Assembly: GCA_964502525.1 (NCBI GenBank)
Contig: CAZCXH010000059.1
Location: 1-25,723 of the forward strand
Source of the DNA: DATLYB01 sp964502525
GTDB taxonomy: Bacteria; Bacteroidota; Bacteroidia; Chitinophagales; CAIOSU01
Reading direction: 5' to 3'
DNA: 25,723 nt
The position numbers and the translations under genes were made by a program. The stretch's first letter is position 1. Every line of letters starts with the position of its first letter. Below, piece by piece: positions 1-8,146 of the stretch. Under the pieces are notes generated by a model. That model was given only the letters and a program-made list of their open reading frames with translations, had not been told where the DNA came from and did no database searches.

Positions 1-1038
1 GGATCTAAATGAAGAAGATGGATACCGGGAAGAGCCTCCACATCCGCTGTAAGTACAATCGAAATCTCCTATCACGCTGCGGGTTTGTCCCGTGAATATA
101 TTATTTGAAATAGTAGCATTGGAAACATATCCTTTTATTGCGTCTGTGTTTGATGTAAATGCATTATTGGAGATAATAATTCCTACGGATAACACGTTTA
201 AAGCGGTAACCGAACTCATAAAACTGCAACCCTGTACATTTACACTGATTACATCGCTTGCAAATAGAGCAGTAATGGAATTCGAAAAGATGCAACCCTG
301 AATGAGAGTGAGGTTGCCGCCTATTGTATTTAAAGCGTCACCGGAATTTAGAAAAATGCAATCCTGAATGGTACGGTTGCCGGTACCACTGCAAGAGATT
401 CCTGCTGCGGTGTTGTCGCAGGTGTCATTCTTCAATATTAAATTAAGAGAAGCAGTATCGGAGATATCGAGAGCTGTTCCGGTACAATTTCTGAATGAAG
501 AAGAATCAACTTTTCCGGCAGCCATAACAATACGAATACCATCCATCAGGCAGTCGGACACTCTGCAATTGCTGAAATAAGGCGCAGCCGTATCGCAATA
601 CACCGTTACATCACCCGGCACACCGCCACCGTAGCGGATGTCGCAATATTTCAGGATGCTTCCCGAAACGTAATTTCCGGCAGTATCAAACACGGCATCG
701 GTTGAGTTGGGCGAAAACTGAATCCTTCCCCAACTGCCTCTTGCGGGAGTGGTATCAGTCGTGGTAAACGTGATTCTGCTTTGCGCGTTACCAATGGCAA
801 CCAATTCGCCATCTATCTGCAATGACTTGGTAGTGTCAAACTTCACCGTCACGCCCGGCTCGATGGTAAGCGTTACGCCACTATTCACTAAGATATTTCC
901 GGTAACGATGTAGGGCGAACCTGCGGCCGTCCAGGTGGTGTTGGAAAGGATGTACCCGCTGACGTTTGTTTGGGCAATAGTTACATGTGTGATAGCCGTC
1001 ATGCAGGCTATCATCCACAGTTGGGGGTTTGTTTTCAT
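1..1038 (-). CDS. Secreted parallel beta-helix protein, 3' end beyond window (paralog of neighbour)
   Basis: The reading frame opens at an ATG at 1038 and stays open to base 1, giving about 346 residues with the C-terminus outside the window. It starts with a hydrophobic segment ending around IAQTNVSG, which looks like a signal peptide. It then closely follows the gene at 1107-4661 from QTNVSGYILSNTTWT through the GGGVPGDVTVYCDT stretch (about residues 22-150) and becomes more divergent afterwards. The Asn/Ser-rich, short beta-strand pattern (for example ATISNNIFTG) is typical of right-handed parallel beta-helix repeats. By analogy with its neighbour it is probably exported and carries a T9SS sorting domain at the unseen end. 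Substrate and role are unknown; an adhesive or carbohydrate-related cell-surface role is only inference. Confidence 0.8.
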   Translation of the reverse strand, partial: MKTNPQLWMIACMTAITHVTIAQTNVSGYILSNTTWTAAGSPYIVTGNILVNSGVTLTIEPGVTVKFDTTKSLQIDGELVAIGNAQSRITFTTTDTTPARGSWGRIQFSPNSTDAVFDTAGNYVSGSILKYCDIRYGGGVPGDVTVYCDTAAPYFSNCRVSDCLMDGIRIVMAAGKVDSSSFRNCTGTALDISDTASLNLILKNDTCDNTAAGISCSGTGNRTIQDCIFLNSGDALNTIGGNLTLIQGCIFSNSITALFASDVISVNVQGCSFMSSVTALNVLSVGIIISNNAFTSNTDAIKGYVSNATISNNIFTGQTRSVIGDFDCTYSGCGGSSRYPSSSFRS

Positions 1039-1057
1039 GACCGTATGTTTGATGTTC

Positions 1058-1099
1058 AAGGTTGAAAGTCTAAGGTTGAAAAATTTTAAACTTTAAATT
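1058..1099. repeat. Heptad-periodic intergenic repeat
   Basis: Six consecutive 7-bp units can be read: AAGGTTG, AAAGTCT, AAGGTTG, AAAAATT, TTAAACT, TTAAATT. The first and third are identical, and the rest keep the period with drift. The block fills most of the gap between the stop of the downstream-strand paralog (1107) and the start of the other (1038). A similar period-7 block lies at 25546-25638. Confidence 0.55.
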
Positions 1100-1106
1100 A
1101 AAAAAA

Positions 1107-4100
1107 TTATTCCTTCACCACTTTCAAAATGCGGCTGCCATTGCCGGTTTGAATTTTCAGGAAATAAAGCCCTGCATGCAATGCTGACAAATCAAGCGGT
1201 ACTCCGGCTGCTAAAACACCGTTCGCAAAATATTTCCGGATAAGTTGTTTTCCCATCGCATCGAGCAAGGTGCAGACTGCTGAGCCGCGGATGTTTGAAC
1301 CCTTCAGCGTTACGGTTCCGGTGGTAGGATTGGGATAGAGCGTGAAATTTTCCTGAACAGTACCGTGCAAACTCGTAAACGTAGGCGCCACCACATTCAC
1401 ATGAATCATCGCGCTGCTTTCGTCCTCTGATTTTAATAAAAAGTATGGATTGCAGTATGTATCGCTGCATCCTGACGAATCGCTGATGGAGAGACAGATG
1501 GTGTAAAACCCTGCCGCAGTGTAGGTGTGCGATGGGTAAGCGGCTGTATCATTTGCGCTGCCATCGCCCCAGTTCCATGAATAATACAGCGGAGCAATTC
1601 CCGAAGCGGTATTCACCGCAAAATACGAGTGCGGAATGGTATCGGGATAGAGATAAAACAGCGCGGAGCAGTTCTGTGTCGTGTCAACCACCGTTACCGA
1701 TTTTGAAACCGTGTCAGCACAGCCCTGTTCGCTGGCGATTAATTCAACCAAGCCTGTGCCTGCTACAGTCCACGCTACCTCAATACTATTCGAGCCGTGA
1801 CCGGAGAGGATGGCGCCATTCAGTACGCTCCATGAGTAGCTGTAATTCACATTCGCGCTCACGATGTAGGTGGCGGTTTGATTAATTGAAGCAGCGGTCG
1901 GACCTCCAATCGCTCCGGCAAATACATTGTTGCCATCAGCAACGGTAACGGAAGCAACAGCCGTGCATCCCAATGAATCAGTAACAGTTACAGCATAAAC
2001 TCCAGCGGAAAGCGATGTTGCGGTATCAGCCGTTTGTCCGTCACTCCACAGGAAACTGTAAGGCGGTGTTCCTCCTGTGGTGGCAGCCGTTGCCGCGCCA
2101 TCGCTGTAACCGGAGCAGCTTACGCTTGCTGTAATGGTTGCCGTTGCGCTTAATGCAGCAGGCGAGGCGATAGGGAATGATGCAGCGATGCCACAGTTGT
2201 TGGAGTCGGCAACGGTTACGTTGTAGGTTCCTGCGCAAAGCCCGCTGGTGTCTTCAGTGGTTCCGAAGCCTGTTCCCCAGTCGTACGTGAAGGGCGCAGC
2301 TCCGGTGATGGAGAGGTTGATGGCTCCGTCACAACTGTTATTGCAGCTTGTGTTGGTTGCCAGTCCGCTGATGTAAGGACCCGCATCCTGCCCTACCGTG
2401 AAGGATTGTGTAACCGAACAGTTGTAGTTGTCTCTTACCGTAACGGAATAATTACCCGGATTCAAGCCGGTGCGGTCTTCCGTGGTGAGTCCGCTGCCCC
2501 AGTTGTAGGTGTAGGGGCTGGCGCCTCCGCTGGCTGCAATGTTAATGGAGCCACCGGAGTTGCAGTTGGCGTTGGTAATTACGGCACTCACCACCGCAAC
2601 GGGTGAAGCAGGTTGAGAAATGACGAATGATTTTGTGGCGGAGCAGAAATTGGCGTCAATCACGGTTACGGTATAATTGCCGTTTGTAAGGTTGGAGGAT
2701 GCGCCTGAACTCCACACGTAGGTATAAGGGGATGTTCCGTTTGAAACAGTAATATTTATAGAGCCGTTGGTGCCGCCAAAGCAGGAAACATTCACCACAC
2801 TGCCGCTCACTGATAATGCACAGACAGTGCTTGTACAGGAAGCATTTGTATCCACGAATGCAGGCGAGGTTAGCACCGGGGGATAGAGTGCAACAGACAG
2901 ATTCGAGTCATCAAAATAATCTTTGATAACGGAGTCTATGTGCGTTGTGTTGGTAGTGCCCCAGTAATTATCAGACACGTTGATATTGGCTCCAGGTCCG
3001 AACGGAATCAAGTTTTCTATTTCATATTGAACCCCAGGGTTTACAAAATTATTCTGCGTAACCACAGGCTGCGTGGTGCCACTGATGCGAAGACAGCTTA
3101 CCCCGGTATTGCCAAGAAAATCATTATTATGAATATTGGAATTACTGTTGGAAACAGAAATAACAGGGTAACCTGAATTCGGATTGTTCAAAAACCTGTT
3201 GTTGGAGACTGTTGCTGTGCAACCTATTATGGAAATAATAGGATCGCCTGCAGTTGAATCGCCCTGAAACTCGTTTCTGTTAATAATGGCATAATCATTT
3301 ACATAATAGGGAAAATTGCTTACTATGGAAATTGTTGCTCCAATGCCTGAATTATAAAGAAACTCATTGCCATGGATATATGAATTAGCACCAGTGCTTC
3401 TGTATGACGGATTAGAGTTGATTACGGACCCCGAATTGTTTAGAAACTTATTGCTGCAAATATTGGGTTTACTCCCACAATCAATGGTTACGGGTGAATT
3501 GTTTTTAAAAACGTTGCCAGTGATTTCTAACTGTACATAAAGCTGCAACAAGTACCCACCATAGGCAGAAGTATTCCCCTCAAAAACATTATTTATTATC
3601 ACCCCATGCCCGTATATATTTAATAAATTACTTCCGCCTGAACTATAGCATAAAGAACCATTAGAACTATGAAAACGGTTGTTCTTGAAAGTATTGTCCT
3701 GTATTACAACAAAAGTGTTTGCCTGCATAGAAATAACACCCATATTATTTTCGAAGTAGTTGTTTGTGATGTTAACATCCCCCCCGCTAATAAATCCCCA
3801 AGGGCTGCAAGAGCCTATCACGCTACTTGTATGTGCGGTGAATACATTATTTGAGATGGTCGCATTTGCTCCTAAATCTCCTCTTATCGCATACGTGTTT
3901 GCAGTGAATACATTATCAGTAATAATCGAACTGAGCGTACTTTGTACACTTATTGCAGAATCGGAATTGCTAAAAAGACAGTTCTCTATAGTGACATTTG
4001 CTAAAGAGCCGGAGCCGCCATATCCAATTCCACCCCCATTAAATTCAAAGGTATCATTCTTCACAATTAAGTCAGAAGCGATAGGAGAATTGAAATGCAG

Positions 4101-4661
4101 GGCAGTTCCAACGCAATCTCTTATTGATGAAGAATCCACTTTGCCTCCCGCCTGAGTGAAATAAACAGCTTGCTTCAGGCAGTTGGATATCCGGCAATGC
4201 GAAAAATAAGGAGATGATGTATCGCAATATACGGTAGCATCACCCGGCACACCGCCCCCGTACCTGATGTCACAATACTTGAAAATGCTTCCCGAAACAT
4301 AATTCCCCAGCGTGTCAAATACCGCATCCGTTGAATTATCCGAGAACTGAATCCTGCCCCAACTGCCCTTTGCCGGGGTTGCATCGTTTGCAGTAAAAGT
4401 AATCCGGTTTTGTGCAGTGCCGATGGCAATCAATTCACCATCCACCTGCAATGTTTTGGTGGTATCAAACTTCACCACAACGCCCGGCTCGATGGTGAGC
4501 GTTACGCCATTATTCACGAGGATATTTCCGGTAACAATGTAAGGCGAGTTCGCAACAGTCCAGGTGGTGTTGGAAAGGATGTAACCGCTAACGTTGGTTT
4601 GGGCGGTAAGGCTGCGCCAAATGCATAATGCGATGGCAAGGAGAAGGAAAGTGCGTTTCAT
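1107..4661 (-). CDS. Large secreted protein: beta-helix + SprB-type repeats + PKD + T9SS sorting domain
   Basis: 1184 residues. A signal peptide (about 1-21, LLLAIALCIW then LTAQ) is followed by a long parallel beta-helix (about 25-600) with recurring N-x-F/NN turns. Next come four SprB-type repeats (about 620-684, 695-757, 768-832, 845-908), each with a G-x-x-PYTY/YSF-W core and a GxYxVTVxDxxxC end. A further Ig/PKD-like stretch (about 915-992) and a PKD domain follow (WNWGDGSANDT near 1029-1039, SHTYTAAGFYTI). The last 80 residues (from NFTLYPNPTTGTV, about 1105) form a type A T9SS sorting domain ending in ILKVVKE. Known for the family: such proteins are exported through T9SS and anchored or released at the surface, often in adhesion or gliding. 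The ligand is unknown. The tandem paralog lies directly downstream. Confidence 0.92.
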   Translation of the reverse strand: MKRTFLLLAIALCIWRSLTAQTNVSGYILSNTTWTVANSPYIVTGNILVNNGVTLTIEPGVVVKFDTTKTLQVDGELIAIGTAQNRITFTANDATPAKGSWGRIQFSDNSTDAVFDTLGNYVSGSIFKYCDIRYGGGVPGDATVYCDTSSPYFSHCRISNCLKQAVYFTQAGGKVDSSSIRDCVGTALHFNSPIASDLIVKNDTFEFNGGGIGYGGSGSLANVTIENCLFSNSDSAISVQSTLSSIITDNVFTANTYAIRGDLGANATISNNVFTAHTSSVIGSCSPWGFISGGDVNITNNYFENNMGVISMQANTFVVIQDNTFKNNRFHSSNGSLCYSSGGSNLLNIYGHGVIINNVFEGNTSAYGGYLLQLYVQLEITGNVFKNNSPVTIDCGSKPNICSNKFLNNSGSVINSNPSYRSTGANSYIHGNEFLYNSGIGATISIVSNFPYYVNDYAIINRNEFQGDSTAGDPIISIIGCTATVSNNRFLNNPNSGYPVISVSNSNSNIHNNDFLGNTGVSCLRISGTTQPVVTQNNFVNPGVQYEIENLIPFGPGANINVSDNYWGTTNTTHIDSVIKDYFDDSNLSVALYPPVLTSPAFVDTNASCTSTVCALSVSGSVVNVSCFGGTNGSINITVSNGTSPYTYVWSSGASSNLTNGNYTVTVIDANFCSATKSFVISQPASPVAVVSAVITNANCNSGGSINIAASGGASPYTYNWGSGLTTEDRTGLNPGNYSVTVRDNYNCSVTQSFTVGQDAGPYISGLATNTSCNNSCDGAINLSITGAAPFTYDWGTGFGTTEDTSGLCAGTYNVTVADSNNCGIAASFPIASPAALSATATITASVSCSGYSDGAATAATTGGTPPYSFLWSDGQTADTATSLSAGVYAVTVTDSLGCTAVASVTVADGNNVFAGAIGGPTAASINQTATYIVSANVNYSYSWSVLNGAILSGHGSNSIEVAWTVAGTGLVELIASEQGCADTVSKSVTVVDTTQNCSALFYLYPDTIPHSYFAVNTASGIAPLYYSWNWGDGSANDTAAYPSHTYTAAGFYTICLSISDSSGCSDTYCNPYFLLKSEDESSAMIHVNVVAPTFTSLHGTVQENFTLYPNPTTGTVTLKGSNIRGSAVCTLLDAMGKQLIRKYFANGVLAAGVPLDLSALHAGLYFLKIQTGNGSRILKVVKE

Positions 4662-4898
4662 GGCGAGTCGGTTGTTTATCTAAAGGGTGAAGGGTTATTC
4701 CAAGTTACAAAATTTTTTATTATCCGGAAACAAGTGTGGTTCATCGCAAAAATCCGTACCCGAAACTGAAACATTGATATCAATACCATTTCAGTTTATC
4801 ACCTTATCATCTTTATTCATTCAACCTTAGTAACTGCGCCCTCGCGACCCAACCCGACCTTATTCACCTTATTAAGGCTGCCATAGGTTTTGATAAGG

Positions 4899-4953
4899 TT
4901 TACCATCGGGGACCATGCAGTACAAGCTCGAAAGCCTGTTTACCGATGGTAAA
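4899..4953. repeat. 11-bp inverted repeat around a small plus-strand ORF start
   Basis: TTTACCATCGG (4899-4909) is matched by its exact reverse complement CCGATGGTAAA (4943-4953), with 33 bp between. The ATG of the small ORF at 4915 lies in the loop. It could fold as an RNA hairpin over that start, or be a protein-binding site. There is no T-run, so a terminator is unlikely. Apart from this, the rest of 4662-5071 shows only AT-rich upstream DNA of the secreted-protein gene. Confidence 0.35.
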
Positions 4954-5013
4954 TTCTTTGACGTTACTCTCCGGATTTGTGAGCGGAATGAAGGGTTTAA
5001 TAAATTTCATTGA
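4915..5013 (+). CDS. Small ORF of 32 residues, possibly a gene fragment
   Basis: ATG at 4915 to TGA at 5011-5013. The peptide begins MQYKLESLFTDGKFF and ends GFNKFH. Its composition and codon use look coding-like (KFFDVTLRI is a plausible beta-strand), but it is too short to assign. Both other frames stay open for some codons after its stop, so it could be the 5' part of a longer frameshifted gene. It lies on the same strand as, and 58 bp upstream of, the ORF at 5072. Confidence 0.25.
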   Translation: MQYKLESLFTDGKFFDVTLRICERNEGFNKFH

Positions 5014-5071
5014 AAGTGAGTTCAGTTATTATAAACAGTGCTGCCGAACCTTGAACTGCTGATTTTGCTGC

Positions 5072-5284
5072 ATGTTTGAATCTTACCAGAAACTTGATGA
5101 ATTCTTCCGGCAAAACCCGGACAAGGGGAATTTGAGCCTCGAACAAAAACTTTCTGTGCTTGGAGAAATGGTTCGTCATGCACAACAAGTAAATCCGGCA
5201 TTTTTTCAGGACTCTTTATCAGGTATTCAGCAAAAAATAGAATTCATCAAACTCCTCCATAGTGTTCAACGACCTGCTCGTTAA
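5072..5284 (+). CDS. Small hypothetical helical protein
   Basis: 70 residues beginning MFESYQKLDEFFRQNPDK and ending HSVQRPAR. It is rich in charged and hydrophobic helix-forming residues, with no signal peptide or membrane segment. I do not recognise the family. It stands convergent to the nucleotidyltransferase at 5313-5762, with 28 bp between the stops. It looks like a genuine small cytosolic protein, but there is no motif to give a role. Confidence 0.5.
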   Translation: MFESYQKLDEFFRQNPDKGNLSLEQKLSVLGEMVRHAQQVNPAFFQDSLSGIQQKIEFIKLLHSVQRPAR

Positions 5285-5312
5285 AGTAATGGAGGAACTG
5301 AACAATTGGCGT

Positions 5313-5762
5313 TCAGCTAATATGTTCAATGTCGTCCAAATCTTTATTCCTCCCGACTGCTTTCTTATTTCGAATCAAATCATGAAAGTCAATCATGCTT
5401 ACAGGAACATCGTCAAAGATCACTTTTGCTGCGTGTGAAAATGAATCCGTGAATTGAATTCCTTTTACTGCCGTAATAATCTCAATGCACACAGGTGGAA
5501 TTCCGAAAGTGTAAACATCCGTTTCGCTGCTCAAAAACGTTTTTTCATCAATTGCGCCTGCCGGTAATCCGAACTCGCGGAACGCCTTCATTAACAATTT
5601 ATAGTTTTCGCCTGTCTGTTCCACCCAAACATCCAAACCACCGGTTGTACGGTTATACCCATGATAGATAACCGCATAGCCTCCTACCAGCATATACTTC
5701 ACCCCATGATTATTGAGCGCTCTGAAAAAGTCTTTAAAATCTTCGTGCAGTCTTGCTTTCAT
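5313..5762 (-). CDS. Nucleotidyltransferase-fold protein (AbiEii / DUF6036-like), possible toxin with altered active site
   Basis: 149 residues. The N-terminal part has the nucleotidyltransferase signature: MLVGGYAVIYHGYNRTTGG (about 24-42), then LDVWVE. The C-terminus (DFHDLIRNKKAVGRNKDLDDIEHI) is the usual tail of small Bacteroidota proteins of this fold. Family knowledge: related proteins add nucleotides or phosphate groups to a target and often act as the toxin of a pair. Oddity: where the family normally reads TGDxD, this protein reads TGGLD, so the first metal-binding Asp is Gly42 and only Asp44 remains. It may be catalytically impaired. Its start overlaps the 3' end of the small partner gene (5734-5958) by 29 bp, so the two form an operon. 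Confidence 0.78.
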   Translation of the reverse strand: MKARLHEDFKDFFRALNNHGVKYMLVGGYAVIYHGYNRTTGGLDVWVEQTGENYKLLMKAFREFGLPAGAIDEKTFLSSETDVYTFGIPPVCIEIITAVKGIQFTDSFSHAAKVIFDDVPVSMIDFHDLIRNKKAVGRNKDLDDIEHIS

Positions 5763-5958
5763 CGGAAAGCTTTCGTTTGCTGAAAACCGTTTTGTTCATG
5801 CGTGGCGGATCGGCAGGATTGAATCCATAGGTTATACTTTGCAGATAGAATGCGGCTTGCAGCCGTTCATCAACAGATTTTGAAAGCCAGAAATCTTTAG
5901 TGTGGTCTGCTTCCTGAAAGGTTTGTTTCCTGAAGGCTGATTTATTTAAACGAAACAT
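5734..5958 (-). CDS. Small partner gene of the nucleotidyltransferase (putative antitoxin)
   Basis: 74 residues starting MFRLNKSAFRKQTFQEAD. It contains FWLSKSVDERLQAAFYLQS and the PADPPRMNKTVFS motif. I recall similar short proteins lying just upstream of nucleotidyltransferases in many Bacteroidota genomes. It overlaps the next gene by 29 bp, implying translational coupling. An antitoxin role is inferred from size, position and coupling only. An 11-bp palindrome (GCAGGGCCTGC, 5979-5989) lies 21 bp upstream of the start and could be an autoregulatory operator. Confidence 0.65.
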   Translation of the reverse strand: MFRLNKSAFRKQTFQEADHTKDFWLSKSVDERLQAAFYLQSITYGFNPADPPRMNKTVFSKRKLSDESKTARRF

Positions 5959-6004
5959 GAGTTTTTATTTTAGTGCAGGCAGGGCCTGCTTATTCACCGC
6001 TCTC

Positions 6005-6072
6005 TATACTCCCAGCACCGCCCTCACCGGGTCGCCACCGGTAAGCATGAAGCCGGGATTTTCGAGCAGTTG
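6005..6072 (-). pseudogene. Displaced copy of the odhB 3' end
   Basis: On the minus strand this reads QLLENPGFMLTGGDPVRAVL-GV-stop, the same 22 C-terminal codons and stop position as odhB at 6896-6964, which has S for G and K for R. The two 68-bp blocks differ at 5 positions (6007, 6010, 6023, 6036, 6043) and have the same orientation, 892 bp apart. Upstream of the block on the minus strand the frame continues only as unrelated YRFSMQ, so no remaining odhB body is present. The HEPN-MNT gene pair lies exactly between the copies. The stretch from 6073 to 6198 holds no recognisable gene. Confidence 0.85.
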
Positions 6073-6198
6073 CTGCATTGAAAACCGATATACCAAGAGT
6101 AGTCGAATTTCCGAAGGAAAGAGACGTACTGTTGGTTAATACCGAACATTCTACAGTTCAATTGTTCGAAAACCTGAGTTGTTTCGGTATAACTTGAT

Positions 6199-6513
6199 TT
6201 ACACCGGAATATCAATCCCTGTTCTTTTTACCTCATCCACGAAAGCATCGCCCTCTTCAAAGTCTCTTGTAGAGAATGTTTTAGGCTGAATGATGTAATT
6301 TTTGCGGAGAGCTTTGACAAAACGCTGAATATCCAGGAAGCCCACCCCGCTGAAATCATCTGCAACCAGCGCAACGTCAATGTCGGAATGTTCGCTTTGC
6401 CGGTTTGCCGCATAAGATCCGAAAAGAATCACCTTTCTTAAATTCACTCCCATTGATTTCACTTCATTGGTGAAATCCTGCACTATTTTTATTGCAGCTT
6501 GCTGAGTAACCAT
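6199..6513 (-). CDS. mntA: Minimal nucleotidyltransferase, MntA-like (type VII TA antitoxin)
   Basis: 104 residues, the usual size of a minimal nucleotidyltransferase. The GS-x10-DxD signature is intact: FGSYAANRQSEHSDIDVAL, with Gly32-Ser33 and Asp44/Asp46. Family knowledge: MntA-type proteins transfer AMP to the partner HEPN toxin and neutralise it. The start overlaps the end of the HEPN gene by 25 bp (6489-6513), so they form one coupled operon with the HEPN gene first. The pair is enclosed between the intact odhB 3' end and its displaced copy. Confidence 0.85.
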   Translation of the reverse strand: MVTQQAAIKIVQDFTNEVKSMGVNLRKVILFGSYAANRQSEHSDIDVALVADDFSGVGFLDIQRFVKALRKNYIIQPKTFSTRDFEEGDAFVDEVKRTGIDIPV

Positions 6514-6881
6514 GTCCGTTGTTTTTCAGCGTTTTCCAGAAGCGTTTTCGTATTGGCTTCCGTGCAAATTTCGTAAACTTTTTGCCTGTAATCCGGGTAT
6601 CTCCCTTCCATTTGAAAATCATTGAACATGAGCAGAAAATCCAGCCGCTCGTCTTCCATCTCAACCGGTGTTTGTTTCAGCAGATAAACAAGATTATGAA
6701 TGCGGGGAGGATGATTGGAGGTGTTCATTTTCACCCAAGCGGCTTTGCACAATTTTTCCAATGACAGGTGGGCAAGGAACAAACTTTCTAAAAAATGCTT
6801 TGTGACAAAAAGGTCTTGCGCAGCAGCCCAGTTCTGATTTGCCGTTTCAACCCAATATTTGATATAATCATCCTTTGTCAC
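6489..6881 (-). CDS. HEPN-domain protein, HepT-like RNase toxin candidate
   Basis: 130 residues, mostly helical. The helix HLSLEKLCKAAWV (about 38-50) and the NHPPRIHNLVYLLK stretch (about 56-69) match the HEPN pattern seen beside minimal nucleotidyltransferases. The C-terminal NDFQMEGRYPDYRQKV is also typical. Family knowledge: HEPN proteins of this kind are ribonucleases that cut RNA. The Arg60-x-His62 spacing is shorter than the R-x4-6-H motif of the best studied HepT proteins, so the catalytic subtype is uncertain. The start lies 14 bp downstream of the odhB stop, so transcription may run in from odhB. Confidence 0.83.
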   Translation of the reverse strand: MTKDDYIKYWVETANQNWAAAQDLFVTKHFLESLFLAHLSLEKLCKAAWVKMNTSNHPPRIHNLVYLLKQTPVEMEDERLDFLLMFNDFQMEGRYPDYRQKVYEICTEANTKTLLENAEKQRTWLLSKLQ

Positions 6882-6895
6882 AAACAGATATTTTG

Positions 6896-8137
6896 TTACA
6901 CCCCCAGCACCGCCTTCACCGGGTCGCTACCGGTGAGCATGAAGCCGGGATTTTCGAGCAGTTGTTTCACCTTCACCAGAAAGCTGACGGACTCTTTGCC
7001 GTCAATGATGCGGTGGTCGTAGGAGAGCGCCAGGTACATCATCGGGCGGATTACAACTTGTCCGTTCAGCGCAATCGGACGCTCTTCGATTTTGTGCATT
7101 CCGAGAATGGCAGATTGCGGTGCATTAAGAATCGGTGTGGAAAGCAGCGAACCGAACACGCCACCGTTGCTGATGGTGAACGTGCCTCCAGCCATTTCAT
7201 CTAATGCGAGTTTGTTGTCGCGCCCGCGAGTGCCCAGATCAAGAACGGCTTTTTCGATTTCAGCCATTGACAAGGATTCGGCATTGCGCATCACCGGCAC
7301 AACCAATCCTCTCGGAGTTGAAACCGCAATGCCGATATCGCAATAATCATGGAACACGATGTTTTCATCTTCGATGATGCCGTTTACCGCGGGAAATTCC
7401 TGCAACGCGATGCAGCACGCTTTTGTGAAAAACGACATGAAGCCCAGTCCAACGCCATGAATTTCCTTGAACTTGTCTTTGTACTGATTGCGGATATTCA
7501 TGATTGCGCTCATGTCCACTTCATTGAACGTGGTGAGCATGGCGGTATCGTTTTTCGCGGCAACCAATCTTTTTGCAATCGTCTTGCGCAGCGTTGACAT
7601 TTTCTCTTTGCGTGATTCACGACTGAATGTGCCTTGTTTGATTGCAGAAGAACCGTTACCTTGTCCTTTCTGCGCAATCGTTTTCAGCACATCTTCTTTG
7701 GTGATTCTGCCGTCTTTGCCGGAGCCGAGCATCGTGCCGCCTTTCAAATCATTTTCCGACATAAGTTTTGCCGCAGCAGGCGAGGGAACACCTTTCGCGT
7801 ACGAAACTTCTTTCGAGCCGATTGGCTCCGTTGCTTTCTCAACTTTCGCTTCCACCTTTTCTTTCACGGCTGCTGCAACAGGTTCTTTCTTTGCAGGCGC
7901 GGCAACAGATGTATCAATCTTTGCAATCACCGTACCGATGGCAATAGTGTCGCCCGCCTTGGCGACAATAGAAACTCTGCCTGCTTTCTCCGCAGCCACT
8001 TCAAACGTGGCTTTGTCGGAATCAATTTCGCAAAGCGCCTGGTCAATATCCACCACATCACCGTCTTTCACGAGCCAGTTGGCAATCGTTACCTCCTTGA
8101 TGGATTCGCCTACTACGGGGACTTTTACTTCGAGCAT
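6896..8137 (-). CDS. odhB: Dihydrolipoyllysine succinyltransferase, E2 of 2-oxoglutarate dehydrogenase
   Basis: 413 residues, full length for the family. Order of domains: lipoyl domain (1-77, EIDSDKATFEV with lipoyl-Lys42); an Ala/Lys/Glu/Val linker (about 78-110); peripheral subunit-binding domain (about 115-152, VPSPAAAKLMSENDL and GKDGRITKEDV); catalytic domain (about 185-411, NEVDMSAIMNIRNQYKDKF then SYDHRIIDGKE with His375 and Asp379). It transfers the succinyl group from lipoate to CoA in the TCA cycle. The usual neighbour odhA (E1) is not next to it. Instead a mazF/pemK-type gene ends 9 bp upstream and a HEPN gene starts 14 bp downstream. The last 22 codons are duplicated at 6005-6072. 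Confidence 0.95.
   Translation of the reverse strand: MLEVKVPVVGESIKEVTIANWLVKDGDVVDIDQALCEIDSDKATFEVAAEKAGRVSIVAKAGDTIAIGTVIAKIDTSVAAPAKKEPVAAAVKEKVEAKVEKATEPIGSKEVSYAKGVPSPAAAKLMSENDLKGGTMLGSGKDGRITKEDVLKTIAQKGQGNGSSAIKQGTFSRESRKEKMSTLRKTIAKRLVAAKNDTAMLTTFNEVDMSAIMNIRNQYKDKFKEIHGVGLGFMSFFTKACCIALQEFPAVNGIIEDENIVFHDYCDIGIAVSTPRGLVVPVMRNAESLSMAEIEKAVLDLGTRGRDNKLALDEMAGGTFTISNGGVFGSLLSTPILNAPQSAILGMHKIEERPIALNGQVVIRPMMYLALSYDHRIIDGKESVSFLVKVKQLLENPGFMLTGSDPVKAVLGV
6897..6964. repeat. Direct repeat copy inside odhB (partner of 6005-6072)
   Basis: This 68-bp block covers the last codons of intact odhB and matches 6005-6072 at 63 of 68 positions (59 of 62 over 6903-6964) in direct orientation. 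Similarity ends abruptly at codon QLL on the gene side and at the stop codon on the other side. Together the copies bracket about 0.82 kb containing the HEPN-MNT operon. Confidence 0.88.
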
Positions 8138-8146
8138 ATTTAATTT

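Noticed and set aside
6138..6189. 8-bp inverted repeat ATACCGAA ... TTCGGTAT between the displaced odhB tail and the MNT stop
   Set aside because: It is too short and its spacing is too long for a terminator. It could be an element end, but there is no matching copy at the other side of the HEPN-MNT pair.
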